Source: Romanomermis culicivorax
Taxonomy: Eukaryota > Nematoda > Enoplea > Mermithida > Mermithidae
Direction of reading: 5' to 3'
DNA: 64,000 nt
Assembly: GCA_963922205.1 (NCBI GenBank)
Contig: CAWUHX010000091.1
Location: forward strand, 558,001 to 622,000
Shown here: positions 1-11,114 of the stretch, one piece after another
Position numbering within the stretch: position 1 is the stretch's first letter
How the letters are laid out: the number at the start of each line of letters is the position of its first letter
Made by a program: the position numbers and the translations under genes
The notes under the pieces: model-generated
The model's database searches: none
What the model was told of the DNA's origin: nothing
Seen by the model: only the letters and a program-made list of their open reading frames with translations

Positions 1-533
1 ATGCAATCCTGTCTTAAGTATTAAATTTAAAAAATCGATAGTTCAATGCAAATCTAACACGAATCCAGGAAGAATTTACGAATTTCGAAAAAACGACGAA
101 GATCCTTCGGAATGGCCAAGTTAAAGAATATTGGATCTGTTTAGAATGTGAGCGACTTTTGAAAAATGGCGAGCGAAATCAGAATGAAAAAAAGTTGTCG
201 AAAAAAAGAATGAAAAAAGTTGTCAATGCATGCTTGAATTTTATTCAAATTATGGGTAATCTTTGGCAGGTCAACAATTTTGATGTCAATGCTTTACAAA
301 TTGATGTTTTAAATTTTTTGATCCGCGAAATCCATCATTTTTTGCGTTATATGCGTCATTTAGTGGGTAAAAAATCGCGTGCTGTTTTTCACGATGATAA
401 CTTGTAAGATATAATATGAAAAAAATTGATTCATAATCGTCCCTATTGTCCTAACGAATGCAGACGCAAAACGAGTGCGAAAATTTCTCTTTCAACACAC
501 AAAGTATATAGGATGTTTTTTTCCAATTTAGTA
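1..533. other. AT-rich DNA, no gene recognised
   Basis: No coding exon, RNA gene or element end is recognisable here. Short open frames exist, but their composition is lysine/asparagine-rich as expected from AT-rich noncoding DNA. Confidence 0.5.
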
Positions 534-623
534 GCGCTTGTGACTATGGTAGCGCTCGTGCACTAGGTAGCGCTCCTGTACTAGGTAGCGCTCGTGCACT
601 AGGTAGCGCTCGTGCACCATACC
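534..623. repeat. 18-bp GC-rich tandem repeat, about five units
   Basis: Five successive units start GTAGCGCT and run 18 bp each (534, 552, 570, 588, 606), differing by a few substitutions; the core AGCGCT is palindromic. The degenerate GC-rich unit in AT-rich DNA resembles the subterminal repeats of the foldback-like elements elsewhere in the window. No inverted partner array was seen, so this could be one end of a broken element or a stand-alone minisatellite. Confidence 0.75.
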
Positions 624-699
624 CGTGCGTACCAGTGGCTCGTCTTTAATTATTTTATTGCTGGTAGTCGGAAAATGTCGGCGAGCCCTCCCCCCAAGA

Positions 700-895
700 T
701 CGTCATAAGCCAAATTACAAATGAAATGAAATCCAGCGCAATTTCCACTATTTTCCATTTTATAACGCAGCACCTCCGGACAGGAAACCCTATAACCTAA
801 TCAAAAGGGCTTCAAGTTGCTCTGTGCAACTTAACACAAAAAATTTGATTGCACAGCCAGAAATTTGGTTACTGTGTGCAAAAAAGCCTGGTCAG
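700..895 (+). repeat. Dispersed repeat copy, partner inverted at 14465-14690
   Basis: This stretch matches the reverse complement of 14465-14690 in order: a block ending in AACGCA, then CACCTCCGGACAG, a TATAACCTA block, the near-palindrome GTTGCNCTGTGCNACTT, a GAAATTTGG block, and a CTGTGTGCA-AAAA-CCTGG end. The two are diverged copies of one noncoding family. Superfamily is not determined. Confidence 0.6.
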
Positions 896-899
896 ACAG

Positions 900-2583
900 A
901 TCTATCATTATTGTCTACTGAGTGGTCCGATGAAGAAAAGTGAGTAATGTATATGTCCGATATTGAGTCGTTTCAATTTCACGTAAAATGAAGCATTTCA
1001 CAAAGATTGCATTGTAAATTTTGACTGACTGCAATCAGCTTTTTACACATGCTTTATCCACTTGATATGCTATTTTCAGCGTCTACAGAAAAACGGAATC
1101 TAATTCAGGAGATGTCAATTTGAAAACAAAGTGGCCATCAAAATGAAAAAAGATGCTTGAATAATGATCCAAAAGAAATGACAGGATAGCAAATAGAAGT
1201 GCTACGGTAACCGTATCATATGTTTTATGACACAATTTATTAGGAATTTCAGCTTTTGAACAGAAAATTTTGACACGTAAAAAATAACTTTTCACAAGTT
1301 TTTTGGCACGGCGCTAATAAAGTTGGATCTGTGCTAATAAATATTTTAGTCGCGCCAAGAAAAAGTTATACAAATTAAGGAAAGCTAACGGTTCCGCTAA
1401 TGGGACTTGTGCTGAAAAACCCCGACTACATTGAAATCAAAGATACGGATAACCTGATGCGCTAGTTACGAAAATGAAAGTCATTCGATTCGCCAGGTTG
1501 TAGCAAGACAAAGTTTGAATTTTCACGAGAAATCGAAAAAGTCTAATAAGTATCATTCTAAGATGAGCATAATCAATTTTCTCTGTTAAAAACTGGGGAA
1601 GAATCTTCTAATTAGTGTTTTTGCATTAGTCTAGGTGAGATTCATCTATGAGAATGCTGGAATTATTGTAACTCGTCATTATTGTAGTTTCACTGGTTCT
1701 CCTCCTAACCTGATTCAAACTCTACGTTCTCTAATCATTTTGCATCCATTTTCATTATTTTCTCTTTATTCCTATTGCTCTTACCTTACATATATTTTTC
1801 ATTTTATCATTTCTTTTCATCTTCTCTTCTACTTCAAACTCATAAAAAGGTCAAATCACTCTCATGCCTAAAACTTCCTAAAAACTTTCTTCTTTCACTC
1901 TTTTACAATCTGTCCGCGTATTATTTCTGCCTTTCGAATATTTTCCATTCGTTTTACGTCATTATTCATTTGAATATTGCATCGGCTTCTTATATTTCAT
2001 CTATAAAGCTATTTTGTATGTTTTGCATATTCCCGCCCCCAATAAATTAGAAATCCAAATCGTCTTTCAGGTTCATGGGAAACATAGAGACGTCTATACC
2101 AACCGATATTCAACTTCAAATCGTTCATTCTCATCACTTATTGAATAATTTCCCATGTCGACATCAGTAAACAGCAAAAGTCAGAATTCACTCCCCACCG
2201 TTTTCAGTTCAACGATTCTTAAGGTTTAAATGAAGACTTTGCTCCAATCTCGAATCACACTTATTCTGAAATCAATCTGTCGTCTTACCCACAGAATCAG
2301 TTCCTCGTTTCAAACACGTCTCAGTAAGCAAACGCTCGATTGCGGCAGTCTTGCTACGGTAATCTATAACCTACTACAAACTCCATACCAAAAACCTTAC
2401 ACATCGATAGATGTCTAACTTGTTGAGTTTTGTCACAAAAAATTTCCGATTGCCTCAAATCGTTATGAATTTTTTGCGATGAAACCAACCCCAATCCTCG
2501 TGCTTAGAATTTCCCGACACGTGGCAGAAAAGATCGACGATGCGTCATAGTGTAACTCGAGTTACCCGAAAATTCCAGAAGTG
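900..2583. other. No gene recognised; pyrimidine-rich tract at about 1690-2050
   Basis: Apart from the short repeat at 1295-1430, nothing definite is visible. From about 1690 to 2050 the plus strand is strongly C/T-rich, like the cores of the foldback-like elements at 8.2, 48.1 and 52.6 kb. No splice-bounded exon could be tied to the neighbouring POC1-like gene, although its 3' exons must lie in this direction. Confidence 0.4.
1295..1430 (+). repeat. Short dispersed repeat, second copy at 11885-12010
   Basis: The two stretches share the blocks TTTTTTGGCA, ATTTTAGTCG, AAGAAAAAGT, ATTAAGGAAAG and GCTAATGGGAC in the same order and spacing, then a GTGCT-AAAAA end. Both are diverged copies of a noncoding repeat of about 130 bp. 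Ends and target duplication were not resolved. Confidence 0.6.
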
Positions 2584-2591
2584 TTGTTTTC

Positions 2592-2763
2592 TAGAGATGT
2601 ATCGTGTACCCAGACGCAAAATGAGACCCAAAATTATTCGACTATTTTGTTGAACCCGGACACGAAATTCTCAAAATTTTGGACCCGGCCCCGAACCCGA
2701 TATTCTTAAAATTTGGACCCGACCCGATATTTTCAAAATTGCTACCCGATACATACATCTTTA
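2592..2763. mobile_element. 172-bp MITE, hAT-like, target duplication TTGTTTTC
   Basis: The element starts TAGAGATGTATCG and its other end read in reverse starts TAAAGATGTATGTATCG. It is flanked by exact 8-bp duplications TTGTTTTC at 2584-2591 and 2764-2771. The TAGRG-type end and 8-bp duplication are typical of hAT elements. The body is a run of degenerate GGACCCG / AAAATTTT blocks and has no coding capacity. A longer relative with the same ends lies at 55924-57228. Confidence 0.88.
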
Positions 2764-3555
2764 TTGTTTTCTATCGAATCCGTACTTTTTCAAAACAGTG
2801 CTGGACCCGGATATTGCACAAAAAATGTAGGGCATTATTTTAAAACAAATAAAATTCATTCAATATGTTAAATAACTTGATATTCTGAATTGAAGGACGC
2901 TGGTTGGGACCACGTTCTTTCATATACAAATTTGTAAATAATTTACAATAGATTATGTTCTGATACAACATGTTTCACGTAAGATTTTATTTCGTTCTTG
3001 GGCTCTAAACCCGACCGATTTTGTCGAGCCCTGGTCAGGATGGTCACACTTACCGCGATATTGACTAATGATGGAACCATACATGTAATTGGGAGGAGTG
3101 CTATGGGAATAGGGAACTCCCCTCAGAAATCTTCGACCATATGGATAGCTCTTAGAGATGGGACGAATCCAGTTTTATGTAGTTTCCGAATCCGAATCCA
3201 GGAAATTAGTAAGTACCAAATCCGAATCTGACATTTAGGATTCCGCCGAATAGGAATTTTCGCCAAATCAAACGCGCACCATTTATTAACAACATTTTGT
3301 GTAGGTTAATGTAATTATTTTACTTTAACATATTTATTTTATAGAAGCAGGGTTTCTATGCTCCTAGCAGACTATTAAGGGTTGGAGCAGAAATTTTTTG
3401 ATGCTTTTCTGTTTTTTAATGCTTTAAAAGTTTTTTTAATGCTTTAAAAGTTTTTTTTGATGCTTTAAAAGTCTAAGCAACTCTTTTGACGTTCAAACCC
3501 CAATTTTCTGAATTTTGGAGACAAAATAAAGAAGGTCGATATGAATTAACTTGTT

Positions 3556-3976
3556 CGGCGCTTAGCGCCAAATCTTTTTTTTGGATTTGGATATTCTGAA
3601 ACGCTGGAAAATGAATCTTGTCACTTTTTATTTCCTAGACAGAAGTTTTAATTTTTCAGTAAAGTTCGATGAATTTTCAGTCGAGCAAACTAAAATGAAC
3701 CAACCAAGAATTTTAATTCTTCAACGACCAAGAATTTTGACTTGGATTAAAAATGTGTTAATCACACTAGTGTCAAAATGTTTGTAAAGATTTTTGGGGA
3801 AATAATGGAGAAAAATCTTGCTTTTCGTTAAATTCACCAAAAAACAACACGGGCCTTTATCCATAATATGTTGATAATTGAAAGTTATAAGTATTAGCTA
3901 GAATGACATTTTCTAACCGCGCACTGGAATAATATAGAAAAATTATTAAATAATTAAAATTTGGCGCGAAGCGCCG
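3556..3976. mobile_element. Hairpin-ended repeat (GGCGCTTAGCGCC type), nested in the hAT-like element
   Basis: The left boundary is GGCGCTTAGCGCCAAATC and the right boundary AATTTGGCGCGAAGCGCC: each is a 5-bp-stem hairpin and they are inverted relative to each other. The sequence beside the right hairpin (GGAAAATTTTC then a CTATTTT-rich block) recurs with the same hairpin in several places in this window. It is noncoding. Mechanism and class are unknown. Confidence 0.6.
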
Positions 3977-4201
3977 GAAAATTTTCACTATTTTCTATTT
4001 TAAAACGCAAACTTAATTTCGAAATTGTGATGTATAAGTACAATGATATTGCTAAAAATTTTAAATGTAGAAAAATTTAGGGGGGAATTCCCCCCTCTAA
4101 ATACGGGCCTGATGTGCTGGTGGGTTGTTGCCTGCTCGATGGAATAATGAAAGACAAGCAACAAGCATAGAATATACCTAGGTATTGATGTTACTAACCT
4201 T

Positions 4202-4385
4202 TGGTGCGACTATTCTTCATTCATCCTTAACCGGGGGTGAGGTATAGGGAGCCAGACCTTGGATGGGATGAATGGAGTTCTAGTAATATCAACTGTGATG
4301 CCCTGTTTGGCACGACTATTCTCCATTTGTCCTTAACTGGGGGTGAGATATAGGAGGCCGGACCTTGGATGGAATGAATGAAGTT
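4202..4385. repeat. Two 77-bp direct repeats with internal dyads
   Basis: Positions 4202-4279 and 4309-4385 are about 85% alike, 107 bp apart, each running from a GACTATTC block through GGGGGTGAG to CCTTGGATG and GAATG. Within each, the CATTCATCC near the start is complementary to GGATGAATG-like sequence near its end, so each unit can fold into a hairpin. Confidence 0.65.
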
Positions 4386-5045
4386 ACTGTTTTCCAGCTA
4401 ATCTGACATTTTTCAATGAAATCAGGGAACCCAAATTCACGCGCCTGCCAACCGCTGCTCGCATTCGCTCATTTTTTAATTTTTACCTTTTTTCATTTTT
4501 ACCAACATACCTAAAATTAAGAATGGATTCGGATTCGGTCTAAAATTTTGGGCAAAACTACCGAATCCGAATCTGGAAAATCAGTGAAGTAGAATCCGAA
4601 TCCAAATCCGAATCCAGAAAAAGAGACCGAACCCAGCCGAATCCGGGATTCGTCCCATCCCTAATAGCCATTGGGCGACCCCCTTCCCGGGATTTTTCAG
4701 TCCTATGGCTAGCCATATGGGAGTCATATTGATCCCCGTACTTTTGGTCGGAAAAATATTGAAAAATGTCAATTTTTTGATGAAAAATGTCGATTTTCGA
4801 ACAAAAAATGATCAAAAACGTCAATTTTCTCGGCGCTTCGCGCCATGAATACATTTTTTCGGTCATTTTAAGAAAAAATGACTATTTTTTCAAACCATTT
4901 TTCGAACTTTCTGTGAAAAAATCAAATTTTTTTTCCTTCAGAGACCCCTCCCTCCCCCCAAATTTTGGGAATTACTGACCACAGGCCAAAAAAAAGTGGC
5001 CCGACCCCCCAGACCTCGGGGCCCCGTTACATGTATGGATGGAAC

Positions 5046-6378
5046 AGCTCCGGCCCCTCCCAGGAAGCCCTTTATCATTTACACGCTGAACGAATTTTCC
5101 CAAAATCAGGTTTTTTTTAATCATTCTAGGGGCCTGGGCCTCTAAAAGTTTGGAAATGGCTCCTAAAATTTTAGGCCTAGGAGCCATTTTGGCTCCTAAA
5201 ATTTTGACTTATTCATATATATTATGGTGAATTGTGGTTATTTTCATTCAATTTTAGATGTGTTTTACAGGTTCTAAAATTTTTCAAATTACTCTATGCA
5301 CTGTTTTTCTACAAATCAAACTTTCTGGGGAGAAAAATTCTCGACAAAGGGAAAAAATATGAAGGTTCGCTTCGCATTGAAAAGATGAATTTTGGTGCCT
5401 TTAAGAGATCAAAATCTCAATTTCTCCATTTTTTATAACTATTATTTTAAATATGGAGCAGAGTTTAAATTCATGATCATAATGGAGGTGATTTTCATAA
5501 ATTTCAAATTTAATTTAAATTTGTCAAACTTATAAAAGTATGAACATATTTTTTAGTTCGTAAATGATATATATATATACATATTTTCGAACCATGTATG
5601 TTTATCGAATAAGTTATCTTTAAAAATTGTTTTTCTAGCATTTTATAGTGTCAAAATCTAAAAAGAATTTCGTTGCATAGCGCGGGAAAGATATAAAAAA
5701 CAAGAGAACAATAAGAACAGGATCTGCATTTTCAAACCCCTATACTTCTGAGTCAGAAGGAAATAAACTCAAGTGCTACCTTGGAAGAAGGTTTGTGCAA
5801 AAATAAACGAAATATCGTGTTTTTTGCATAAAAATTTTCTTTGCACAAAGATTTCTCGGCTGATCGTTGTAAATGTAGAAAGAAGCTTGTAAACGCGAGT
5901 TGGAAATCAAATTTTGAACAGTAATTTTATTCTAACTCGTACGAACTGATTGAATGTCTATATAATTTAATTATATAGTACGTTCTACAGCATGTTACAT
6001 GCACGTTTTTCGATATTCTCCAATTAAAAATTTTTGGCTCCCAAAATTTCTATTTGGCCCCTAAAAATCTAGGACTAGGAGCCATTTGGCTCCTGGTTTC
6101 CATACCAAAAAAAAGCCTACCAAAATGTAATGGTTTCATGTGCTTACAAAGGGAGAGGTACGTGTTACGTGACGTTTGTGGCGGTTTTCCGGCCATTCGT
6201 CTCTTTGCGAAAGGATAACGGTCGGCGACAATAAACGCTGAGATTCTTGTTTGAAATTGGTTCTCCAAAATAAGATCTAGAATTTAAAAAACTTCAGGAT
6301 AGGATCCTCAAGGATTAGGATATCATAACCGAACATAAAAAACCATTAGAATCAGTACCTTTCTTATAATTATTTTAC
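5046..6378. other. No exon recognised; two direct copies of a 60-bp palindromic repeat
   Basis: Copies at about 5143-5205 and 6030-6095 share the order GGCTCC, AAAATTT, CTAGGAGCCATTTTGGCTCC and lie about 890 bp apart in the same orientation; the final block is a palindrome. They may be ends of an element, but no duplication was found. The 3' exons of the POC1-like gene should lie beyond 6379 in this direction but could not be identified. Confidence 0.45.
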
Positions 6379-9300
6379 CTTTCCTATGGAATCTCCGGAA
6401 CAAAGTATATTTCCGTCTCTTGAAAATTCTAGGCAATGAACTTGACCCTACAAAAATGTAGATCATGATAAATAAATTTCGGATATGCAAAATGAAAATT
6501 ATTACTGAAAATAAATATTTCTGTTCAAGTCAGCTAACTTTCCTTCGTTTGACATACAGTTAAGTGCCAAGGCGTTTAACCATCGATTTATTTATAATTT
6601 GGGCGCTGGTGCATGATATTGTTCATTTAAATTGGAAAATTAGATTTATTTGGCGAGGGATCATATATTTTTTTTTTTGGTTGACACACGACTTTATCGA
6701 AGTTTTGTGAGCGAATTTTCGTCTTAAATAATTGGCTAGCTATATGACGATCTTACTCAAAATTTGTCAATCATAGGCTAGCTATATGATAGCCACATGA
6801 ACCCCCATACTTTTGGTTGCAAAAACCAAAAAAAATGTCATTTTTTTTTGATGAAAAATTGTAATTTTTGGACGAAAAACGGTCAGAAATGTAAATTTTT
6901 TGGCCCATCGTGCCAGAAATACATTTCAACGATTTTTCGGAAAAAAATTACAATTCATAAATCATTGTTTGAATCTTTTCCAACGGAAAAAAGTATAATT
7001 TTTTTCTTCAAGGATCTCCTGAAATTTTGGGCAATCGATGACCCTCCGTACCCAGAAAATCGCTTGAACTCCCAGACATTGGAGCTCCGTTAGATGTATG
7101 ACCTTATTAGAAACAAAATTATTTTGAATTCTAAGCAACAATGTATTTACCTGATGACCGTGCAGAGTATACGCCAATCTTGCGTCTACAACGTCGAAGA
7201 GCTTCAAAGTGCCGTCGTTTACGGCACACGCCAAATATTTACCAGTTTTATGAAACTGTAGGCAATTAACCGAACCGATGACTACTTGAAAATAAAATTA
7301 TCAAATTCATAAAAAGTTAATAGACTGTACATTCGAAAATACCATTTAAAACTTGAACGCATTTATTTTTCCTGATATCCCAAATCCGAACGGTATTGTC
7401 ATTACTGGCCGAGGCAACGGAATACCCATTGGGATGAAAATTTACACATTTTACAATACCGTTGTGACCTTCGAGACTCGACATGCATGATTTAGTATTC
7501 AAATCCCAGACTTTGACAAGACTGTCATCACCACAGGATACCAGCTTGTCGCCATCTAATGAATATCTAAAAAATAATTTTACAATAACGTGAATAATTC
7601 GAGAAAAATCCTTCTCTCGAATCGAATTCGTCTTTTCGCAGGAAAGAAGGTTCATTTATAACTTGAACTAACATAAAATAAGGTTCAATAAGCAGGTTAG
7701 TTTTATTCAATTGTACAAGAACAGCACATTTCTAAGCTTAGAAAACTGAAGATATAGATTTTAAAGATAATTGAATGATTTTTCAACTTTTACGATTTCT
7801 TCAGTAAATTTTCGAAGAATTTCAACGCACACCAGCTGAATTGAATGTTATCTTTTCTTATACAATAAAAAAAGTTATCAATGAAGTCACTGAAAATATC
7901 CAAGTTATAATCTATGAGAGAAGTAATACTCGTAATGGTACCGAGACATTAGAGCTCGGGACAATGAAGCTCAGTCATAAGAGCGCAGGAACATTAGATC
8001 GTAGGAAATTAGAGCGCGGGTACATCGGAGCGCAGGACAGTAGAGCGCACGACCATGGAGCGAAGGACAATAGAGCGTAGGGACAATAGAGCGCAGGACA
8101 ATAGAGCACAGAAACGTGAGATCACAACAAAATAAAAAAAACCGAGAATGGAATAATTTGGAACCTTCAGCTCAAAAATGCTGATTGTTCACATTTTTTC
8201 ATGACTATGGAGAAGTTCATGTCAATACATTTTTCCACTATGGAGTATTTTTTCCATTTTTGTTCTTTTTCTCTTTTTCTTATTTCGCTATTCCTACTTA
8301 TTTTTGTCTCATATTTATATAATATTTTTTTCTCCTTGTTTTCATTTTCTTTTGTTCTTTTTATACCTCATTGTTCGTCCACTCATTAATTGTATTTTTT
8401 CTTTCTACATTTTTATTCAGCTACCGTGAAAATCCCTTCTGCCTATGTTTCAGTGCTTTTTTCTGCACCGGGCTTTCTGCTCAGTGCAGAAAAGTCAAAA
8501 AAAATTTCTGCATTGCGGTTTTCTCCTGTTACCACTGCTTTTTCCCCTGGGCCTTTTCCCCAAATGGGGGAAAGGGTTAAAGTTTGTTTCCCTATTTTCC
8601 CGAAGTCGTTTTTCGCTTAAAAATGCTCTTAGACGCTTTATTTATGTATTTTTGAGCTTTTTCAAACCTTTGTTGTTTTTAGAGCCTTTAATTCATTAAA
8701 ATTAAGGAAACATTTGAAATTTTTGAGTTTGATCGAAGTCTAATCTACAAGCATTGTGGAACAAGTTTCCCAGCAAACTATCCAAGAGCATAATGACTTT
8801 GAATTACATGAGATATCGACGGTTAAGTCCTCTATGATGACAAGTGATAGCCCAAAAAACAGATACTTAATTTTTTTGGATATTGACATTCTGCAACGCT
8901 GGAAAATCAATAACATTTATTTCAAGAATTAGATTCAAATTTTGTGTTTCAAAGTCATAATTTTTAGAATTTATACCTATTTGAAAAATTTCAAAACCAG
9001 TAATTCATTTGCAAACGCAAACTCTCATGAACTTGACCGAAAAGATATGAGTACAAGATAGAATATTGAAGATTACCAATTAAAACATGAGATAATACGT
9101 TTAAGATGATGGAAACTATTAAAGATTAAATGATAAGTGAAGGTAGATATGCTAGAAGCTGCACCTGAGCTAGGAAATAAATACTGATGCATATAGAGTT
9201 AATAACCGGCACCAAGCGCAGGAAAATTTTGAGATTATGACCTTCTAAAATGCACCAAAATGCATCTTTTCAGTATCCGATGTGATCAAACACACGACTC

Positions 9301-11114
9301 AAAAAAATCTGCACCAGTGCAGAAATCATCAAAAACAAATCTGCACGAAGCCTAAAAAGTCTGCACTGTGCAGAAAAAAACAGTGCTATGTTTGTAAAAA
9401 ACTTTGTGAGTAGATAGTCGGTGGAAACACTGCTTGTTTGAGAAGTCAGAACAAAGATGGGGTATGCACATTTTTGACACAAAAGTTGCGAAAGACACAA
9501 AAAATTGAAAATATTAGACCTTTGAAACAAATTGTTTCATTTTATTTTTGAATTCGTCCTGAATTTCTAACTCGCATTCACAATAATATACGCAGTTTAC
9601 AAGAAAACTGCCAGCTTTTGAAATAAAGCTCCTTGCTTAATATTTTTTCATGTTCAGAAACCAAAAATTCGCGTTCAATGGACAACAAGGAACTTCGGTT
9701 CGAAAAAATCAATTTTTTCAAATGCATTCTAATATCCTATTGTTCTGCGCTCTACTGTCCCTGCACTCTATTATCCTGCGCTCTAATGTCTGCGCCCTAA
9801 CGTCCGCACTCTATAATCTCGCACTCTAATGAAGTCACGACTCGTAATAATCTTCAGATAAACCAAAATTATAGCGCATCTAGATCCTTCTAAATACACG
9901 TTTTTTTAATGACTCACGTAATATATCTGACCCAATTATTATGTTCCGTTAATGAATATAAAAACTTATGCTTGTTGAATCGATTAATGGCCCATACCTG
10001 AAAAATAGATCATAATTGAGCTGCAGACATGCTCTCTAAGCAGTTGTACGTCACATTAAGTAGTGTAGTGAGTAACAAACATTGAAAGTTTCGAGAAAAA
10101 TTTTTTAATTTCCTGATCAACGTCCTCAGCTTTTCAACTCCGATCAGCGACTTTCGACTTCCACAATGCAACTCTAGCGATTTCGAATGCTAGAGTTGTA
10201 ACTTCAAATGTATACTAAACTAGAATTAAGATGACTCGCTAAACAGCAGTACCCAAAAACAATAAGTTTATTGATCGTTCCGTTCTTTTATATTTCGCGT
10301 CTGTAGATTTGCATAAAAGTTGTATGTCAAGAAAAGGGTTTCTAATAAAAATGAATATGCAGCCAGGAACTTGAAATAACTCAACAGGAGTGGATGGCGC
10401 CGTAAATGTTAGTCTAACCTTGATACTTCTATCGTCGCTACAAGTAGCCATGTTACAACCATCGGGAGAAAATTGTATACATCGTATCGTTAGGCTATGA
10501 GCTTTGAAAGCCCAGTAATCCGACTGACGATCAGGTATTCGTAGCTTTACATACGATCCTGAACTGGAAGCCAATAAACGTCCGCAGGGTGTGAATCGTA
10601 CACAATGAACTGCGGACTGAAATGAAGACATATTTTTTTAAACATACAGAAGTTATTTAAAAAGAGTACTTCATCATCTTTGAAAGCCAAGCAAGTCCAC
10701 TTTTCCCCCAGTTTCCAGATTTTCACTGAGCCGTGCTTGCATCCAGAAGCTTAGAAAATGAAGTACATTATAATGTAATGTAATGTGAAATTAAAAAAGG
10801 AGAAACATTTTTCTCGCAGGAGAAAAAATATACTTGTATCACATGAATGAGAAGCTCGGTAATTTCCAATCACGCTTTTCAAAAATAACTCGAGCATTTA
10901 CCAACACTTTGAAAATAAAACGGTCGGATAAGATGAACTAGAAATACTCCAGGTGTAAGATTTCATAGACAACGTTTTATCAAAAACATGAGAATTTAAT
11001 TTTCTTTTATGGTTACTTATTCTATTTACCTAACTGTGATCCATCGCTATTAAAACTTAACGAGAGAACTGCCGAGGAGTGCGCCTGGATATGCTTTTCC
11101 ATAATTGGATCTTC
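6379..11114 (-). CDS. POC1-like centriolar WD40 protein, seven exons (both ends incomplete)
   Basis: Exons on the minus strand in order: 11114-11030, 10749-10670, 10616-10419, 9997-9918, 7566-7343, 7284-7151, 6447-6379. All introns have GT donors and AG acceptors, and phases join perfectly to give 290 codons without a stop. The translation follows POC1 WD40 repeat order: a start-proximal EDPIMEKHIQAHSS segment, then SGCKHGSVKIW, FKAHSLTIRCIQFSPDG, SDDRSIK, CGDDSLVKVWD, DNTVRIWDIR, NDGTLKLFD, LAYTLHGHQ and FSRDGNILCSG, covering the seven-bladed propeller. POC1 binds centrioles and basal bodies and is needed for centriole stability and cilium assembly (family knowledge). The initiator exon and the C-terminal coiled-coil exons were not found, so they are probably further out or diverged. 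A foldback element sits in the fourth intron, 69 bp from an exon. The acceptor at 7281-7284 is a tandem NAGNAG type. Confidence 0.9.
6725..7098 (-). mobile_element. Decayed CATACATGTAA-type element in a POC1-like intron
   Basis: The right part follows the order of the copy at 63395-63809: a GGCTAGCTATATG block, ACCCCCATACTTTTGGT, a block of AAAAATG-rich sequence, GAAATACATTT, then GGAGCTCCGTTAGATGTATG at its end. The left terminus is missing or unrecognisable and no duplication was found. It ends 53 bp from the exon at 7151. Confidence 0.65.
7937..9839. mobile_element. 1.9-kb foldback-like element with tandem-repeat inverted ends
   Basis: The left end (about 7950-8110) is a degenerate 15-16 bp array of the type AGAGCGCAGGACAAT; the right end (about 9735-9835) is the same array in reverse complement. 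Flanking repeats ACTCGTAAT at 7928-7936 and 9840-9848 are an 8-9 bp target duplication. Subterminal sequences GACATTAGAG and TTCATTAGAG face each other. The core is C/T-rich (8230-8450), holds short palindromes such as CTGCACTGTGCAG, and encodes nothing convincing. Long ends made of short tandem repeats with ~9-bp duplications are known from Drosophila FB elements. It lies in an intron of the POC1-like gene. Confidence 0.85.
8865..9255 (+). repeat. Hairpin-ended repeat copy inside the foldback element
   Basis: It shares with 3556-3976 the blocks TTTTTTGGAT, ATTCTGNAACGCTGGAAAAT and, at the other end, GGCACCAAGCGCAGGAAAATTTT followed by a TTCTAAAATGCA block. It is an older insertion or an original part of the element core; boundaries are approximate. 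Confidence 0.5.

Larger units (their letters stand above)
3153..4663. mobile_element. 1.5-kb non-autonomous hAT-like element nested in a B-type element
   Basis: Left end TAGAGATGGGACGAATCC and right end GGATTCGTCCCATCCCTA form an 18-bp inverted repeat with one mismatch. Flanks ATAGCTCT (3145-3152) and ATAGCCAT (4664-4671) match at 6 of 8 positions, consistent with an aged duplication. Just inside both ends lie runs of degenerate CCGAATCC repeats. No transposase frame is visible. It contains an older repeat (3556-3976) and a pair of 77-bp direct repeats (4202-4279 and 4309-4385). Confidence 0.85.
3078..5037. mobile_element. CATACATGTAA-ended element, split by a nested element
   Basis: Left end CATACATGTAATTGGG at 3078; right end ...GTTACATGTATG at 5037, giving an 11-bp inverted terminal repeat. 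Exact 8-bp duplications GATGGAAC flank it (3070-3077 and 5038-5045). Its own sequence is 3078-3152 plus 4664-5037, about 450 bp; the rest is the hAT-like insertion 3153-4663. Relatives are at 63395-63809 (intact), 6725-7098 and 60517-61150 (partial). It encodes no protein. Superfamily is uncertain: the duplication length fits hAT, P or Merlin, but the terminal sequence is not diagnostic. Confidence 0.88.

Noticed and set aside
7567-7655. N-terminal extension of the exon ending at 7566
   Set aside because: A TTTTTTAG acceptor precedes the codon that completes the previous exon in phase; the extension is intron sequence without homology.
534-9830. Short regularly repeated units as CRISPR
   Set aside because: Units are contiguous and degenerate without unique spacers, and the DNA is from an intron-containing eukaryotic genome.
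10239-10418. Extension of the POC1-like exon past 10419
   Set aside because: A GT donor at 10418 follows SIK and the next exon at 9997 begins with VW, as in the family; the remaining open frame is intron.
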